Counted from the first letter of the stretch, positions 7,920 to 16,554 are shown. The stretch: DNA of 64,000 bases from Streptomyces sp. NBC_00459 (GCF_036013955.1 NZ_CP107903.1:4774001-4838000); one strand, 5' to 3'. Notes: a model not told the origin generated them from the sequence alone. Translations and numbers: made by a program.

Positions 7920-8663
7920 GTGCGTTTCACCCGGAGCTCGACCGGCACCCTTTTCGTGGGTGGCGCGTTGGGGCTGACCCTGGCCGCGCTCGCCTACCCC
8001 GCCATGCTCGGTGTCCAGAACGTGTCCAGTTCGCCCTCGCGGATCGTCGCGCAGACCTCCGCCGGGCCGTTGACGGAGGCAGACCGCGACTTCGTGGTGA
8101 AGGTGCGGGCGGCCGGACTCTGGGAGTACCCGGTCGGGCAGATGGCGATCGCGAAGGGGACCTCACCGGCCGTCGTCACCGCCGGACAGCATCTCGTCGC
8201 CGGGCACGCGGCGCTGGACGCGACCGTGCGGCGGATCGCTCCGCAGCTCGGGGTCACCATTCCCAACCTGCCCAGTCCGCAGCAGCAGGGGTTCATCTCC
8301 ACGCTGACGGCGGACAGCAGGGGGACGCAGTTCGACAGCGACTTCGCCAACATCCTGCGGATCACCCACGGGTCGATCTTCAACACGGTCGCCAAGATCC
8401 GGTCGACCACCAAGAACACGCTGGTACGCGCCCTCGCCGACCAGGCCAACACCACCGTCCTGGACCACATCACGGTCATGGAGAAGACCGGGCTCGTCAA
8501 TTTCGACACCGTGCTCTTCCAGGAGACCTCCCCGCCGAAACTGCCCGCCTCCGACGTCACCCCGCCCGTGCCCGTGGCGGGCGCCCCGACCGTCGTCCTC
8601 ACCCCGCCGCCGGACAACGCCTTCAGTCCGTCCGCGAGCCCGACCTATCCCACGGCGGGGTGA
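7920..8663 (+). CDS. DUF4142 secreted or membrane-anchored protein
   Basis: A 247-residue protein. The GTG at 7920 has AGGAGG 6 nt upstream. An N-terminal hydrophobic segment (GTLFVGGALGLTLAALAYPAM) acts as signal or anchor. The DUF4142 helical domain follows (LTEADRDFVVKVRAAGLWEYPVGQMA through QHLVAGHAALDATVRRIAPQLGVTIP and later helices). The tail is Pro-rich. DUF4142 proteins are extracytoplasmic, ferritin-like helical proteins without an agreed activity. The gene is convergent with the GH13 gene, with only 9 bp between stops. Confidence 0.85.
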   Translation: MRFTRSSTGTLFVGGALGLTLAALAYPAMLGVQNVSSSPSRIVAQTSAGPLTEADRDFVVKVRAAGLWEYPVGQMAIAKGTSPAVVTAGQHLVAGHAALDATVRRIAPQLGVTIPNLPSPQQQGFISTLTADSRGTQFDSDFANILRITHGSIFNTVAKIRSTTKNTLVRALADQANTTVLDHITVMEKTGLVNFDTVLFQETSPPKLPASDVTPPVPVAGAPTVVLTPPPDNAFSPSASPTYPTAG

Positions 8664-8672
8664 GTTCGGCCC

Positions 8673-10391
8673 TTACGGCCTCGACGGGCCCGGGCTTCCG
8701 AGCCAGGCCGTCGTGTCCGGGCCGAGGCGGCCGTCCGCCTCCAGCGGTGCGCTGCTCAACAGGACTTCCCCCGGCGGCAGCTCGACCGGCGTGGCGGACA
8801 GGTTCGTCACACAGCGCCAGTTGTCCTTGCGGGTGGACGTGCGGGTGGACCTGCGCGTGAAGTCCAGGACACCGGGGGCGGATTCCGGCGCCCAGGTCAG
8901 GTCCTCGCCGTCCAGCAGACGGCGGCGCAGGGCGAGGGCCGTGCGGTACAGCTCCAGGGTCGAGCCCTCGGCCCCGTCCTGTGCCTCGACGGCGTACGAC
9001 GCGAAGGCCGGCGGCTGCGGCAGCCAGGCGCCGCCCGCGCCGAAGCCGTACGACGGGCCGGTCGTCGTCCACGGCAGCGGCACCCGGCAGCCGTCGCGGC
9101 CCTTGCTGGTGTGCTCCGTCTGTTCCCAGATCGGGTCCTGGAGGGCCTCGGCGGGCAGGTCGGCCACCTCGGGGAGGCCCAGTTCCTCGCCCTGGTAGAC
9201 GTACGACGAACCCGGCAGCGCCAGCATCAGGAGGGTGGCCGCGCGGGCCCGGCGCAGGCCAGCCGACTCGTCGACCGGCGGGGCGGTGCCGTCCGACAGG
9301 AGCCAGGCGTTCGGGTCGGTGCCCGGCGGGAGTGTCAGTCGGGAGGCGTGGCGTACGACGTCGTGGTTGGAGAGGACCCAAGTGGCCGAGGCGCCCGCCG
9401 AGTGAGCCGTGGCAAGGGAGTCCGTGATGACCTGCTTCAGTTCATCGGCGCCCCAACTCGCTTGCAGATACTCGAAGTTGAAGGCCTGGCCGAGTTCGTC
9501 CGGGCGGGCGTACAGGGCACGGCGGGCGCCCGGGACCCAGGCCTCGGCGACCGCCATCCGGGGCGGGGTGTAGGCGTCGAGGATCTTGCGCCAGTCGCGG
9601 TAGATCTCGTGGACCTCGTCGCGGTCGAAGAAGGGGTGGGTGCCCGGCGGGAGCGCGGCGAGGGCCTGCTCGCCGCTCAGCTCCGGGTTGCCGAGGTCGC
9701 GCAGCGGCACGTCGAGGTCCTTCGCCAGGGCGTGGGCGACATCGATGCGGAAGCCGTCGACGCCCCGGTCGGACCAGAAGCGGAGCGTGCTGCGGAAGTC
9801 GACGCGGACCTCCTCGTTGGCCCAGTTGAGGTCGGGCTGTTCGGGGGTGAAGAGGTGCAGATACCACTGGCCGTCGGGCGCCTGGTCCGCCGCCACGCGT
9901 TTCCACGCGCTGCCGCCGAACACCGACTGCCAGTCCGTGGGTGGGAGTTCGCCGTGCTCACCGCGCCCGTCGCGGAAGACATAGCGGTCGCGGGCCGGGG
10001 AGCCGGGGGCCGAGCGCAGCGCCTCCTCGAACCACACATGCCGGCGCGAGGTGTGGTTGGGGACGATGTCGACCATCACCTTGAGCGCGAGACGGTGTGC
10101 CTCGGCGACCATGGCGTCGAAGTCTTCGAGAGTGCCGAGACGGGAGTCGACTTCACGGTAGTCGGCGACGTCGTAGCCGCCGTCGGCGAGTTCGGAGGGG
10201 TAGAAGGGGCTGAGCCAGAGGGCGTCCACGCCCAGCGTGCTCAGATGCGTCAGACGCCGGGTGATGCCCGCCAGGTCGCCCAGTCCGTCGCCGTCGGCGT
10301 CGGCGAAGCTGCGCGGGTAGACCTGGTAGAAGACGGCCTGGCGCCACCAGTCGGGGTCCCGGGAGGAAAGGTCCAGAGTCGGTTCGGGCAC
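8673..10391 (-). CDS. GH13 alpha-glucosidase
   Basis: A 572-residue glycoside hydrolase that cleaves alpha-glucosidic bonds of malto- or isomalto-oligosaccharides. It opens with the oligo-1,6-glucosidase pattern DPDWWRQAVFYQVYPRSFADADGDGLGDL. The catalytic triad is intact: nucleophile D217 in GFRIDV, acid/base E283 in VAEAW, and D344 in LSNHDVVRH. A beta-sandwich domain forms the C-terminus. The GTG at 10391 has AAGGAG 7 nt upstream; the longer in-frame extension looks non-coding. There is no signal peptide, so it acts in the cytoplasm on imported sugars. No transporter or LacI regulator gene is adjacent here. Confidence 0.93.
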   Translation of the reverse strand: MPEPTLDLSSRDPDWWRQAVFYQVYPRSFADADGDGLGDLAGITRRLTHLSTLGVDALWLSPFYPSELADGGYDVADYREVDSRLGTLEDFDAMVAEAHRLALKVMVDIVPNHTSRRHVWFEEALRSAPGSPARDRYVFRDGRGEHGELPPTDWQSVFGGSAWKRVAADQAPDGQWYLHLFTPEQPDLNWANEEVRVDFRSTLRFWSDRGVDGFRIDVAHALAKDLDVPLRDLGNPELSGEQALAALPPGTHPFFDRDEVHEIYRDWRKILDAYTPPRMAVAEAWVPGARRALYARPDELGQAFNFEYLQASWGADELKQVITDSLATAHSAGASATWVLSNHDVVRHASRLTLPPGTDPNAWLLSDGTAPPVDESAGLRRARAATLLMLALPGSSYVYQGEELGLPEVADLPAEALQDPIWEQTEHTSKGRDGCRVPLPWTTTGPSYGFGAGGAWLPQPPAFASYAVEAQDGAEGSTLELYRTALALRRRLLDGEDLTWAPESAPGVLDFTRRSTRTSTRKDNWRCVTNLSATPVELPPGEVLLSSAPLEADGRLGPDTTAWLGSPGPSRP

Positions 10392-10704
10392 TCGCTGTCT
10401 CCTTGTTGTGGCATTTCTCCGTCGGACGACAAGCCCAACCCTGTCCACTTCGCCGGGAAAGTGAACCCCCGCGCCCTCGGAACACACCATTCCTTCTATG
10501 GCGGAATAGTGATGAACCGCGAACATTCTTTTCATTCCAGCAAGTTGACACCCCGCGCCGCACGATTCACGATGTGCAAACGCTGTGGCGCATGTGACCA
10601 ATGTGCTCAGCGTTCCTCAAACAAGACTCCTCGGCACGGCCCGGCCGCAACGCGCTGCCCTCCCGCCGTACCCGGGTTCTCGCACACGCCACGATGGGAT
10701 CCGC
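10392..10704. promoter_or_regulatory. 313-bp divergent promoter region with a candidate plus-strand promoter
   Basis: There is no gene between the GH13 start and the LAETG protein start. TTGACA at 10545-10550 followed by a 17-bp spacer and CACGAT (10568-10573) is a plausible plus-strand promoter for the surface protein. For the GH13 side only the Shine-Dalgarno (AAGGAG near 10400) is clear. No confident LacI-type operator was found. Confidence 0.5.
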
Positions 10705-11667
10705 ATGTCCATACTGAGACGTGTCAACGCGCTGCACCTCCTGGGGACGGGCGCCGCCACGATCGCCCTCTGTGCGGCCTCCGCCTCGGGTGCCTGGGCC
10801 ACCGGCACACCCGGCGGTGACGGCTGGGGTTCCAAGACCGGCGGCTACAAGCCCGGCGCCGGCGCGGGCACGAAGACCGAGACCGACCGCTGCCAGTTCT
10901 CCCTCGACGGGCAGCACTTCTTCGACTCGGTCCGCGTCGACGACCAGAACCTCAAGCCCACCGACGACGGCAAGGTCCACATCCAGGTCCGCACCGCCGG
11001 TGACGCCAGCACCTGCACCGCCTCCCTGGCCTCCTACATCGCCCACGGTCCCACCTTCGGCACCTCCGGCCTGCAGGTCTTCGTCGACTTCGACACCGTC
11101 ACGGTCAAGCAGGGCCAGACCGACTCGCTCGACATCGCGGTGCCGGACGCCGGCTGCTTCGCGCAGATCGACCTCTACCGCGGCAAGGTCAAGTTCGACG
11201 GCGACTTCGACGCCAACGACGGCTTCGAGCACGGCGACGTGCCCAAGGGCCCGGACCGTCCGGTCATCAAGGACAAGCTGATCGCCGCCTGGAACGGCGG
11301 TACGAAGGACTGCACGACCACGCCTCCGCCGGCCGAGGAGACCCCGGGCACCCCGACCCCGACGCCTCCGGCCGAGGAGACCCCGGGTACGCCGACTCCC
11401 TCCGAGCCCGCGTCCGAGACGACCCCGCCCGCCTCCGAGACGCCGTCGACGCCGACCCCGTCCGAGTCGACGCCCTCCGAGTCGGCTTCGGAGTCCACCC
11501 CGCCGGCCACTCCGGCGAGCCCCGACAGCTCCCAGCCCCCGCTGGCCGAGACCGGCGGCGGCAGCGCCACCGGCCCGCTCGCGGGCGGCGCGGCGGCGCT
11601 GCTGATCGGCGGCGCGGCGATCGTGCTGGCGACGAAGCGACGCAAGGCCGCTCGCGCCGGTTCATGA
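10705..11667 (+). CDS. LAETG-type sortase-anchored surface protein
   Basis: A 320-residue exported protein. The signal peptide is MSILRRVNALHLLGTGAATIALCAASASGAWA. The central domain contains two cysteines in the KTETDRCQFSLDGQHFFDSV region and further on (DASTCTASLASY, DAGCFAQIDLY). A long Pro/Thr/Ser/Glu stalk follows (repeated PAEETPGTPTP). The C-terminus is a classic wall-sorting signal: LAETGGGS, a hydrophobic stretch, and a basic tail (TKRRKAARAGS). LAxTG is recognised by actinobacterial class E sortases. The globular domain's function is unknown. ATG 10705 is chosen because the signal peptide begins there. Confidence 0.86.
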   Translation: MSILRRVNALHLLGTGAATIALCAASASGAWATGTPGGDGWGSKTGGYKPGAGAGTKTETDRCQFSLDGQHFFDSVRVDDQNLKPTDDGKVHIQVRTAGDASTCTASLASYIAHGPTFGTSGLQVFVDFDTVTVKQGQTDSLDIAVPDAGCFAQIDLYRGKVKFDGDFDANDGFEHGDVPKGPDRPVIKDKLIAAWNGGTKDCTTTPPPAEETPGTPTPTPPAEETPGTPTPSEPASETTPPASETPSTPTPSESTPSESASESTPPATPASPDSSQPPLAETGGGSATGPLAGGAAALLIGGAAIVLATKRRKAARAGS

Positions 11668-11689
11668 CCCCGTGCGGTAACGCTTGAAC

Positions 11690-11736
11690 ACGTCCGCCCC
11701 GGTACCGCTCCTCGCGAGCGGCACCGGGGCGGACGT
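11690..11736. terminator. Long hairpin between convergent genes
   Basis: A 21-bp stem with one mismatch (11690-11710 with 11716-11736) closes a 5-nt loop in the gap between the LAETG protein and the convergent nucleoside hydrolase. It has no T-run, as is common in Streptomyces, and could serve both directions. Confidence 0.75.
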
Positions 11737-11800
11737 CGTTTCCGGACTCCTGAGCACCTGGGCTTCCGGACTCCTGGGCTCCTGGCGCCCTTTCCTATCG

Positions 11801-12808
11801 CTATCGCTTCTCGACCGTCCCGAGATACAGCCGTACGTACCTCTCCACGTCGATGTCCAAAGCCACATCCACCAGTGGCTTCTCCCGCGTGCCGTGGTGG
11901 ATCTCGGACTCGCCGGGGCGCGGTCTGCGGTCGACGACCGTCTGGCCCCGGGTCGGGCCGGGGGCCAGGGAGACCTCGACCGGCAGCAGGCTGGTGGTCA
12001 GCCCCGCCGGATCGGCGACCGCGCAGACGGTACCCGCGTCACCGAGGCTGCCGCTGGGGGTCGGGTCGCCGGTGGCGGCCGGGTCGCGGTGGGCGAGCAG
12101 CCGACCGGCGAGCCGCGCACCCGGTTCCGTGGCGGCGCACAGCCGCTGGACATCGGCTGGAGGCACGACGACACGCGTGAAGACGTCCAGCCCGTACATC
12201 GTGATCGGCACGCCCGCGGTGAGCAGGATCGCGGCGGCCTCCGGGTCGTGCCACACGTTGAACTCGGCGACGGGCGTCGCGTTCCCGATCTCCACCGCTC
12301 CGCCCATGAAGACGATCCGCTCGATGTTGCGGGTCACCTCGGGGTACGTACGCAGAAGCAACGCGATGTTGGTGAGCGGCGCGGTCGGGATGAGCGTGAC
12401 CGGGCGGGGCGAGCCGAGGATCTCGCGGCGCAGCAGAGTCACCGCGTCCACGTCGACGGGCATCCGGGTGGTGGACGCGGACAGGCCCATGTCGCCCATG
12501 CCGTCCCGCCCGTGCACATGGGCGGCGGGCCGCGCGGGCTCGATCAACGGCCGCTCGGCCCCGCGCGCTACGGGCAGATCGGGGGCGCCCGCCTGGTCGA
12601 GAACGGTGAGGGTGTTGCGCAGGACCTGGTCGACGTCCGTGTTCCCGGCGACACAGGTCACCGCGCGGAGGTCGAGGCCCGGGTGGCGTACGGCGAACAG
12701 CAGGGCCAGGGCGTCGTCGATGCCGGTGTCGCAGTCGATGATGACGGGCACGGGGTGAGCTGAGCCGGCATCGGGGTGGGCGTGGGTGGTGGGTTCCGCA
12801 GTCGTCAC
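11801..12808 (-). CDS. Nucleoside hydrolase (inosine-uridine preferring family)
   Basis: A 335-residue enzyme that hydrolyses ribonucleosides to base and ribose for salvage. The calcium-binding signature appears as VIIDCDTGIDDALALLFAVRHP near the N-terminus. Other family segments are TCVAGNTDVDQVLRNTL, LIPTAPLTNIALLL, IVFMGGAV, and EFNVWHDPEAAAILL (active-site Asn and Asp). The GTG at 12808 has AGGAGC upstream; the long in-frame upstream extension is not family sequence. It is convergent with the LAETG gene and divergent from the lipoprotein gene. Confidence 0.92.
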   Translation of the reverse strand: MTTAEPTTHAHPDAGSAHPVPVIIDCDTGIDDALALLFAVRHPGLDLRAVTCVAGNTDVDQVLRNTLTVLDQAGAPDLPVARGAERPLIEPARPAAHVHGRDGMGDMGLSASTTRMPVDVDAVTLLRREILGSPRPVTLIPTAPLTNIALLLRTYPEVTRNIERIVFMGGAVEIGNATPVAEFNVWHDPEAAAILLTAGVPITMYGLDVFTRVVVPPADVQRLCAATEPGARLAGRLLAHRDPAATGDPTPSGSLGDAGTVCAVADPAGLTTSLLPVEVSLAPGPTRGQTVVDRRPRPGESEIHHGTREKPLVDVALDIDVERYVRLYLGTVEKR

Positions 12809-13025
12809 GGTGGGGCTCCTTTCCCGGCTGCACAGGTTCTCAGAGTCCGGCCGCCCGTTCACCGCCGCGCTCCGCGCACCTGGTTCCCGATGGCCGCGCG
12901 CCTGAGGTGAGCGGTGCCCCGGCCGCCGCTCACCCGTACGGCCCGGCCCGCTGGTGGTGGCGCGCGCGTGATGGTGCCGTCGGAGGAGAGATCTGACGTA
13001 CCGGCACCTCTGGAGGAACCCCTTG

Positions 13026-14021
13026 ATGACCCGTCGGCCCTCTCCCCGTGCCGTACGTCTGCTCGCCTCGGCCCTCGGGATGGGCACCCTGCTGACGATG
13101 GCCGCGTGCATGCACGACGAGGACCGCGCCGGGGGCGGCACGGAACGCGGGCAGGCCAGGTCCGTCGCCTCCCCCACCGCCCCGGCCCGCGCCGCGCACC
13201 GGGCCTCCGCCGCCCCGCCCGCCCCGACCGCCCTCACGGATGCCCAGGCCCGGGACGCCCTCCTCACCGACGCCGATCTCGGGGCGCCGTGGACCCCCAC
13301 CGAGGGCGCCGCACTCTGGCGGGACGCGCTGCTCAAGGCGACGACGGACGACGCCGACTGCGGGCGCCTCCTCGATGCCGTGTACACGGAGGAACTGCTG
13401 GGCGAACCGTCCGGCACCCGTGCCGTCGCCGCCTTCGACGACTACGACGAGGGCGGGCAGCTCCGCTACCAGGTGATCGCCGCCCACCGCGCCGACGTGG
13501 ACGGGCGGCTCGCCTGGCTGAAGACGATGCCGCAGAAATGCGCCCGCTTCACGGCGGTCGGACCACGCGGCGCCCGCCAGGAGGTGCTGGTCACGGAGGT
13601 CGGGCTGCCGGAGGCAGGGGACGCCGGACAGGGCCTGCGGCTGTCGACGCGCGGCGAGTTCGACGGCGCCCCGGTGACACTCACCCTGGATCTCGCCGCG
13701 GTACGGGTCGGCGACGACGCGATCGTCCTCACCAACGGCGGTCTGACCGAGCCCCGCACGGAGTACACGGTCCACGCGCTCCAGGTCGGCGCCGAACGCC
13801 TGAGGCAGACCAGGACGGAGGCCCCGCCCCAGACCCCGGTGCAGGACCAGAGCCAGAGCCCGTCCGAGAGCCCGGCCGAGAGCCCGAGCCCGACGCGGGG
13901 CCCGGTCCGACCTCAGCCCCAGCCCCAGCCGCAGGAGCAGGAGGTGGAAGCAGAGGGAGAGGGGCAGGACCGGGAGCAGGCACAGGACGAGGACCAGGAC
14001 ACGTACCAGGACCTGTACTGA
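13026..14021 (+). CDS. Secreted lipoprotein, unknown function, with repetitive acidic tail
   Basis: A 331-residue protein with a lipoprotein signal ending LLTMAAC (Cys 28). An Ala/Pro-rich linker leads to a domain from about residue 70 (DAQARDALLTDADLGAPWTPTEGAALW) through VHALQVGAERLRQTR. It resembles the sensor-like or PknH-like lipoprotein domains of actinomycetes. The tail is very rich in Pro, Glu and Gln, ending in repeated D-Q-D-T-Y-Q-D. The ATG at 13026 has GGAGG 9 nt upstream; a TTG one codon earlier is an alternative. The 3' end is a tandem DNA duplication. Confidence 0.8.
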   Translation: MTRRPSPRAVRLLASALGMGTLLTMAACMHDEDRAGGGTERGQARSVASPTAPARAAHRASAAPPAPTALTDAQARDALLTDADLGAPWTPTEGAALWRDALLKATTDDADCGRLLDAVYTEELLGEPSGTRAVAAFDDYDEGGQLRYQVIAAHRADVDGRLAWLKTMPQKCARFTAVGPRGARQEVLVTEVGLPEAGDAGQGLRLSTRGEFDGAPVTLTLDLAAVRVGDDAIVLTNGGLTEPRTEYTVHALQVGAERLRQTRTEAPPQTPVQDQSQSPSESPAESPSPTRGPVRPQPQPQPQEQEVEAEGEGQDREQAQDEDQDTYQDLY

Positions 14022-14046
14022 GCCGCACCAGGACCTGTACTGAGCC
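14005..14046. repeat. Tandem 20-bp duplication across the lipoprotein stop codon
   Basis: ACCAGGACCTGTACTGAGCC occurs twice (14005-14024 and 14027-14046), 22 bp apart. The stop codon TGA lies inside the first copy. It looks like a recent slippage duplication in a repetitive coding tail. Confidence 0.8.
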
Positions 14047-14151
14047 ACCGTGCGGCCGTGGGAGCGGGCACCAGGGTGTACTCAGCACCACCCCCACATC
14101 CACCGCTCAGGCCCAGGGACGAAGAGCGCCGTGACCGGCACGATCCCTTAC

Positions 14152-14859
14152 ATGGACAACACGACGAAGACGCAGCGGACAACCACCGTGGGAACCGCGG
14201 CCAACTCGCCCCACTCGGCCGGAACGACCGAGACGACCGCCCGCCGCCTGACCGGCGCCGCGGGCATCGCCACCGCGGTCGCCCTGATCGTCGAAGTGCC
14301 CCTGTACTTCGTCTACTCGGGCCCACCCCCGGACGCGAACGTCCTGGCCCGTCTCCTGATCGGGATCTTCGCGCTGGCGTTCCTGATCGTCTTCGTGACG
14401 AGCTTCCGCGAACTGGTGAAGCGGGTGAACCCGGCGTACGAGTGGGTGGCCTCCCTGGCCTGCTCGACAGGCCTCGCCTACGCGACGATCACCCTGGTCT
14501 CCATGGGCCTGGAGGCCGGCGCGGTGATCGCCACCGACCACTCGATCGACCCGACGATCGACGTGAACGGCACGTACATCCTCTACGGCTCGATCAGCCG
14601 CCTCCTGCTCGCCCTCTTCCTGGCGGCGACCGGTTGCACGATCGCCCGCACGAACATCCTCCCGCGCTGGACCGCCCGCTCGGCCTACGTCCTGGCAGGG
14701 ATCAACCTGGCCTTCGTACCGTCCCTCTTCTTCGGCAACAACCCGGCGAACTTCTACGCGGCGAACGGCTGGGGCACGACGGCCTCGATGGGCGCGATCC
14801 TCAGCTACTGGCTGCTGGCCCTGGGCATCTCGACGTACCGCAGCGGCACGAAGCGCTGA
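14152..14859 (+). CDS. Multi-pass membrane protein, unknown (DUF4386-like)
   Basis: A 235-residue protein with about six hydrophobic segments (GIATAVALIVEVPLYFVY, LARLLIGIFALAFLIVFVTSF, ACSTGLAYATITLVSMGLEAG, RLLLALFLAATGCTIA, AYVLAGINLAFVPSLFF, MGAILSYWLLALGIS). The pattern resembles DUF4386-type membrane proteins. ATG 14152 is taken as start; GTG 14131, seven codons earlier, is an alternative. It stands alone between the lipoprotein and a gene remnant. No catalytic motif is seen. Confidence 0.75.
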   Translation: MDNTTKTQRTTTVGTAANSPHSAGTTETTARRLTGAAGIATAVALIVEVPLYFVYSGPPPDANVLARLLIGIFALAFLIVFVTSFRELVKRVNPAYEWVASLACSTGLAYATITLVSMGLEAGAVIATDHSIDPTIDVNGTYILYGSISRLLLALFLAATGCTIARTNILPRWTARSAYVLAGINLAFVPSLFFGNNPANFYAANGWGTTASMGAILSYWLLALGISTYRSGTKR

Positions 14860-14945
14860 GACACACCCCAACTACCTTGTCCCGTAAGGCTATTGCGGCG
14901 CCCCGCCTCTCCGGCAGGGAGCCGCTGTCCGTGCGCCGGTACGGG

Positions 14946-15544
14946 TCAGCCCGCGGCGGCCGTCTCCCTCGCACGGGACGACGACGTACGGCGCTCCAGG
15001 TGGACGACGACGTGGGCGTGGAAGCGGTCGACGGATTCGTCGACACTGCGGATGAACCCGGACTCGGCGTTGCCACGGGTGTTGCCCATGCTCCGGAACA
15101 GGGACAGCCGGAAGCCGGTGATCGGCGTGCCGTCCTTGGGCAACAGGTCGGCCGGTTCCGGGCGGAGGCGTTCCAGGGTGCCGCGCGGACCGGGCACCTG
15201 GCCCGCGAGCAGCGCCTCGACGTGCAAGTCGGCCGGGGCATCGGCGAGTTGGCGAACCAGCCGCTTGGACCAGGTGAGGGGGTAGCCCTGTTCGGGCGCG
15301 GGGATCTCGATGGACGTACGCAGTTTGCCGGTCCGCAGATCCGCGCAGAGGGCGAGGATGCCGGGCGTGCCGTCGATACGGAGTTCGGCCTCCAGCCGTC
15401 CGTCCGCGCACAGTTGGTCGGCCAGGGCGGCACGGCGGGTGCGTGGATCGCTGCCGCGTTTCGCGCACTGAACGGACAGTACGAGAACCTGTCGGTCACG
15501 GGACTGGCACGCACCCGGCTGGGCCTCGTTCGTGAACATGCTGG
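14946..15544 (-). pseudogene. Truncated hypothetical gene, 5' part replaced by an insertion-sequence remnant
   Basis: An open frame of about 200 codons on the minus strand. From about 15450 downward it has coding character (RLEAELRIDGTPGILALCAD, KRLVRQLADAPADLHVEALL, FRLSLFRSMGNTRGNAESGFIRSVDESVDRFHAHVVVHLER). Its first 25-35 codons run antisense through the TnpB remnant, so the original start is lost. No family was recognised. It is probably the 3' fragment of a chromosomal gene cut by transposition; expression of a chimeric product is possible but unsupported by any ribosome site. Confidence 0.5.
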
Positions 15545-15844
15545 AGTACAAAGCACAACGGTACGGACGGACTCTGGTCAAGATCGGCCGGTTCGAGCCG
15601 ACGAGTCAGGTCTGCTCCACCCGCGGCGTCAAAGGCGGGCCCAAACCCCCTGAACGTGAGGGAATGGACCTGTACCGCCTGCGGCACCGTCCACGACCGG
15701 GACCACGATGCCGCGATCAATGTCAAGACGGCCGCCGGACTGGCGGTATCGGCATGCGGAGCGCCGGTAGGACCAGAACTCGTTCTGGCACAGCGCGAGG
15801 AAACAGGAAGCCACGGATTCCCGACCGAATGCCGTGCCGCGTAG
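15478..15844 (+). pseudogene. TnpB (IS200/IS605-type OrfB) C-terminal remnant, multiply broken
   Basis: The last roughly 120 codons of an RNA-guided TnpB nuclease are readable across three frames. ENLSVTGLARTRL (frame 1) is followed by an apparent short deletion, then FVNMLEYKAQRYGRTLVKIG and FEPTSQVCST (frame 2). An extra C in a five-C run near 15640 shifts to VREWTCTACGTVHDRDHDAAINV (frame 3), ending CGAPVGPELVLAQREETG. The second zinc knuckle CTAC and the final RuvC-type DRDHDAAIN are kept. The first knuckle is damaged, with the expected Cys of CSTC changed to Arg. The N-terminal two thirds, including the first RuvC acidic residues, are absent, so the nuclease is dead. Confidence 0.85.
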
Positions 15845-15871
15845 CGGCACAGCAACGATCGAGAAGGCCCG

Positions 15872-15904
15872 AATCCCCGGGCTTCAGCCCGAGGTGCAAG
15901 TCAA
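15872..15904 (+). mobile_element. IS200/IS605-type right end (omega-RNA 3' scaffold region)
   Basis: After the TnpB stop comes GAATCCCCGGGCTTCAGCCC, then GAGGTGCAAGTCAA: a hairpin (15875-15882 with 15887-15894, loop TTCA, one mismatch) and a terminal CAAGTCAA. In this family the right end encodes the 3' part of the guide RNA, and the guide itself is the flanking DNA. Here the flank is the 3' end of the anti-sigma-like gene, whose stop codon (15901-15903, minus strand) lies inside the element end. No left end was found. Confidence 0.75.
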
Positions 15905-16554
15905 TTCTTCGGGGTCTCGAAGGCCTCCCGGAACATCGTCCGCGCCTCGTCCGTGGCCTCGGTCGTGCCGCCACAGGTCGGGACCATGCCGTCGTCGGCG
16001 GTGACGAGGTAGTGGGCGCCGATCTCGAAGCCAGGAGCCTCCGAGGACCCGTCGTCGTTGCTGAGGCGGACTTCGTGGGAAGGGTTGGCCAGGTTGGGGT
16101 CGAGGCGGTACCAGTGGTCGACCTTGAGGACCACGCGGTCGCCGTTTTCGGCCGTCACCGTGCCCTCGAAGGCGAGTTCGTGGCGGCGCAGGATGTCGGG
16201 CGTGGGTTCCGCGCACGCCGCCAAGCCGTCCTCCGGGAGCGTCAGGGTCAAGGGCTGAAGCTGGGGCACGCTACCGACTCCCGCCGCGCCTGCCCCCGCC
16301 TTGTCCGCCGGACCCTCTCCGCCCTGCGCGACACCCCAGGTGACACCGCCTCCCACCAGCAGCAGCGCCGCGAAGGCCAGTGCCGGTACGAGGCGTCGGC
16401 GCGGCCGTGCGTCCTGACTGGCTGTGGCTTTGGTTGCGACTGTGTTCGTGTTCATCGTGGCCTCCACAAGACGGGTGACGTCGGGTCGCGGAGCCTTCGA
16501 GGTCAGTGCCGGGTCCGTGGCCTTCAGGTGGGCCAGCAACTCGTCGTCGTTCAT
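15901..16554 (-). CDS. Anti-sigma-like single-pass membrane protein of an ECF operon
   Basis: A 217-residue protein. The cytoplasmic N-terminus is MNDDELLAHLKATDPAL. One membrane segment (LVPALAFAALLLVGGGVTWGVAQ, about residues 53-75) is followed by an external domain with two Cys (GLAACAEPTPD and MVPTCGG). It lacks the HxxxCxxC zinc motif of classical zinc anti-sigma factors. The role is inferred from position: its ATG overlaps the sigma-factor stop by 4 bp. The extreme 3' end, including the stop codon, coincides with the right end of the TnpB element, so the original C-terminus may have been slightly different. Confidence 0.75.
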   Translation of the reverse strand: MNDDELLAHLKATDPALTSKAPRPDVTRLVEATMNTNTVATKATASQDARPRRRLVPALAFAALLLVGGGVTWGVAQGGEGPADKAGAGAAGVGSVPQLQPLTLTLPEDGLAACAEPTPDILRRHELAFEGTVTAENGDRVVLKVDHWYRLDPNLANPSHEVRLSNDDGSSEAPGFEIGAHYLVTADDGMVPTCGGTTEATDEARTMFREAFETPKN

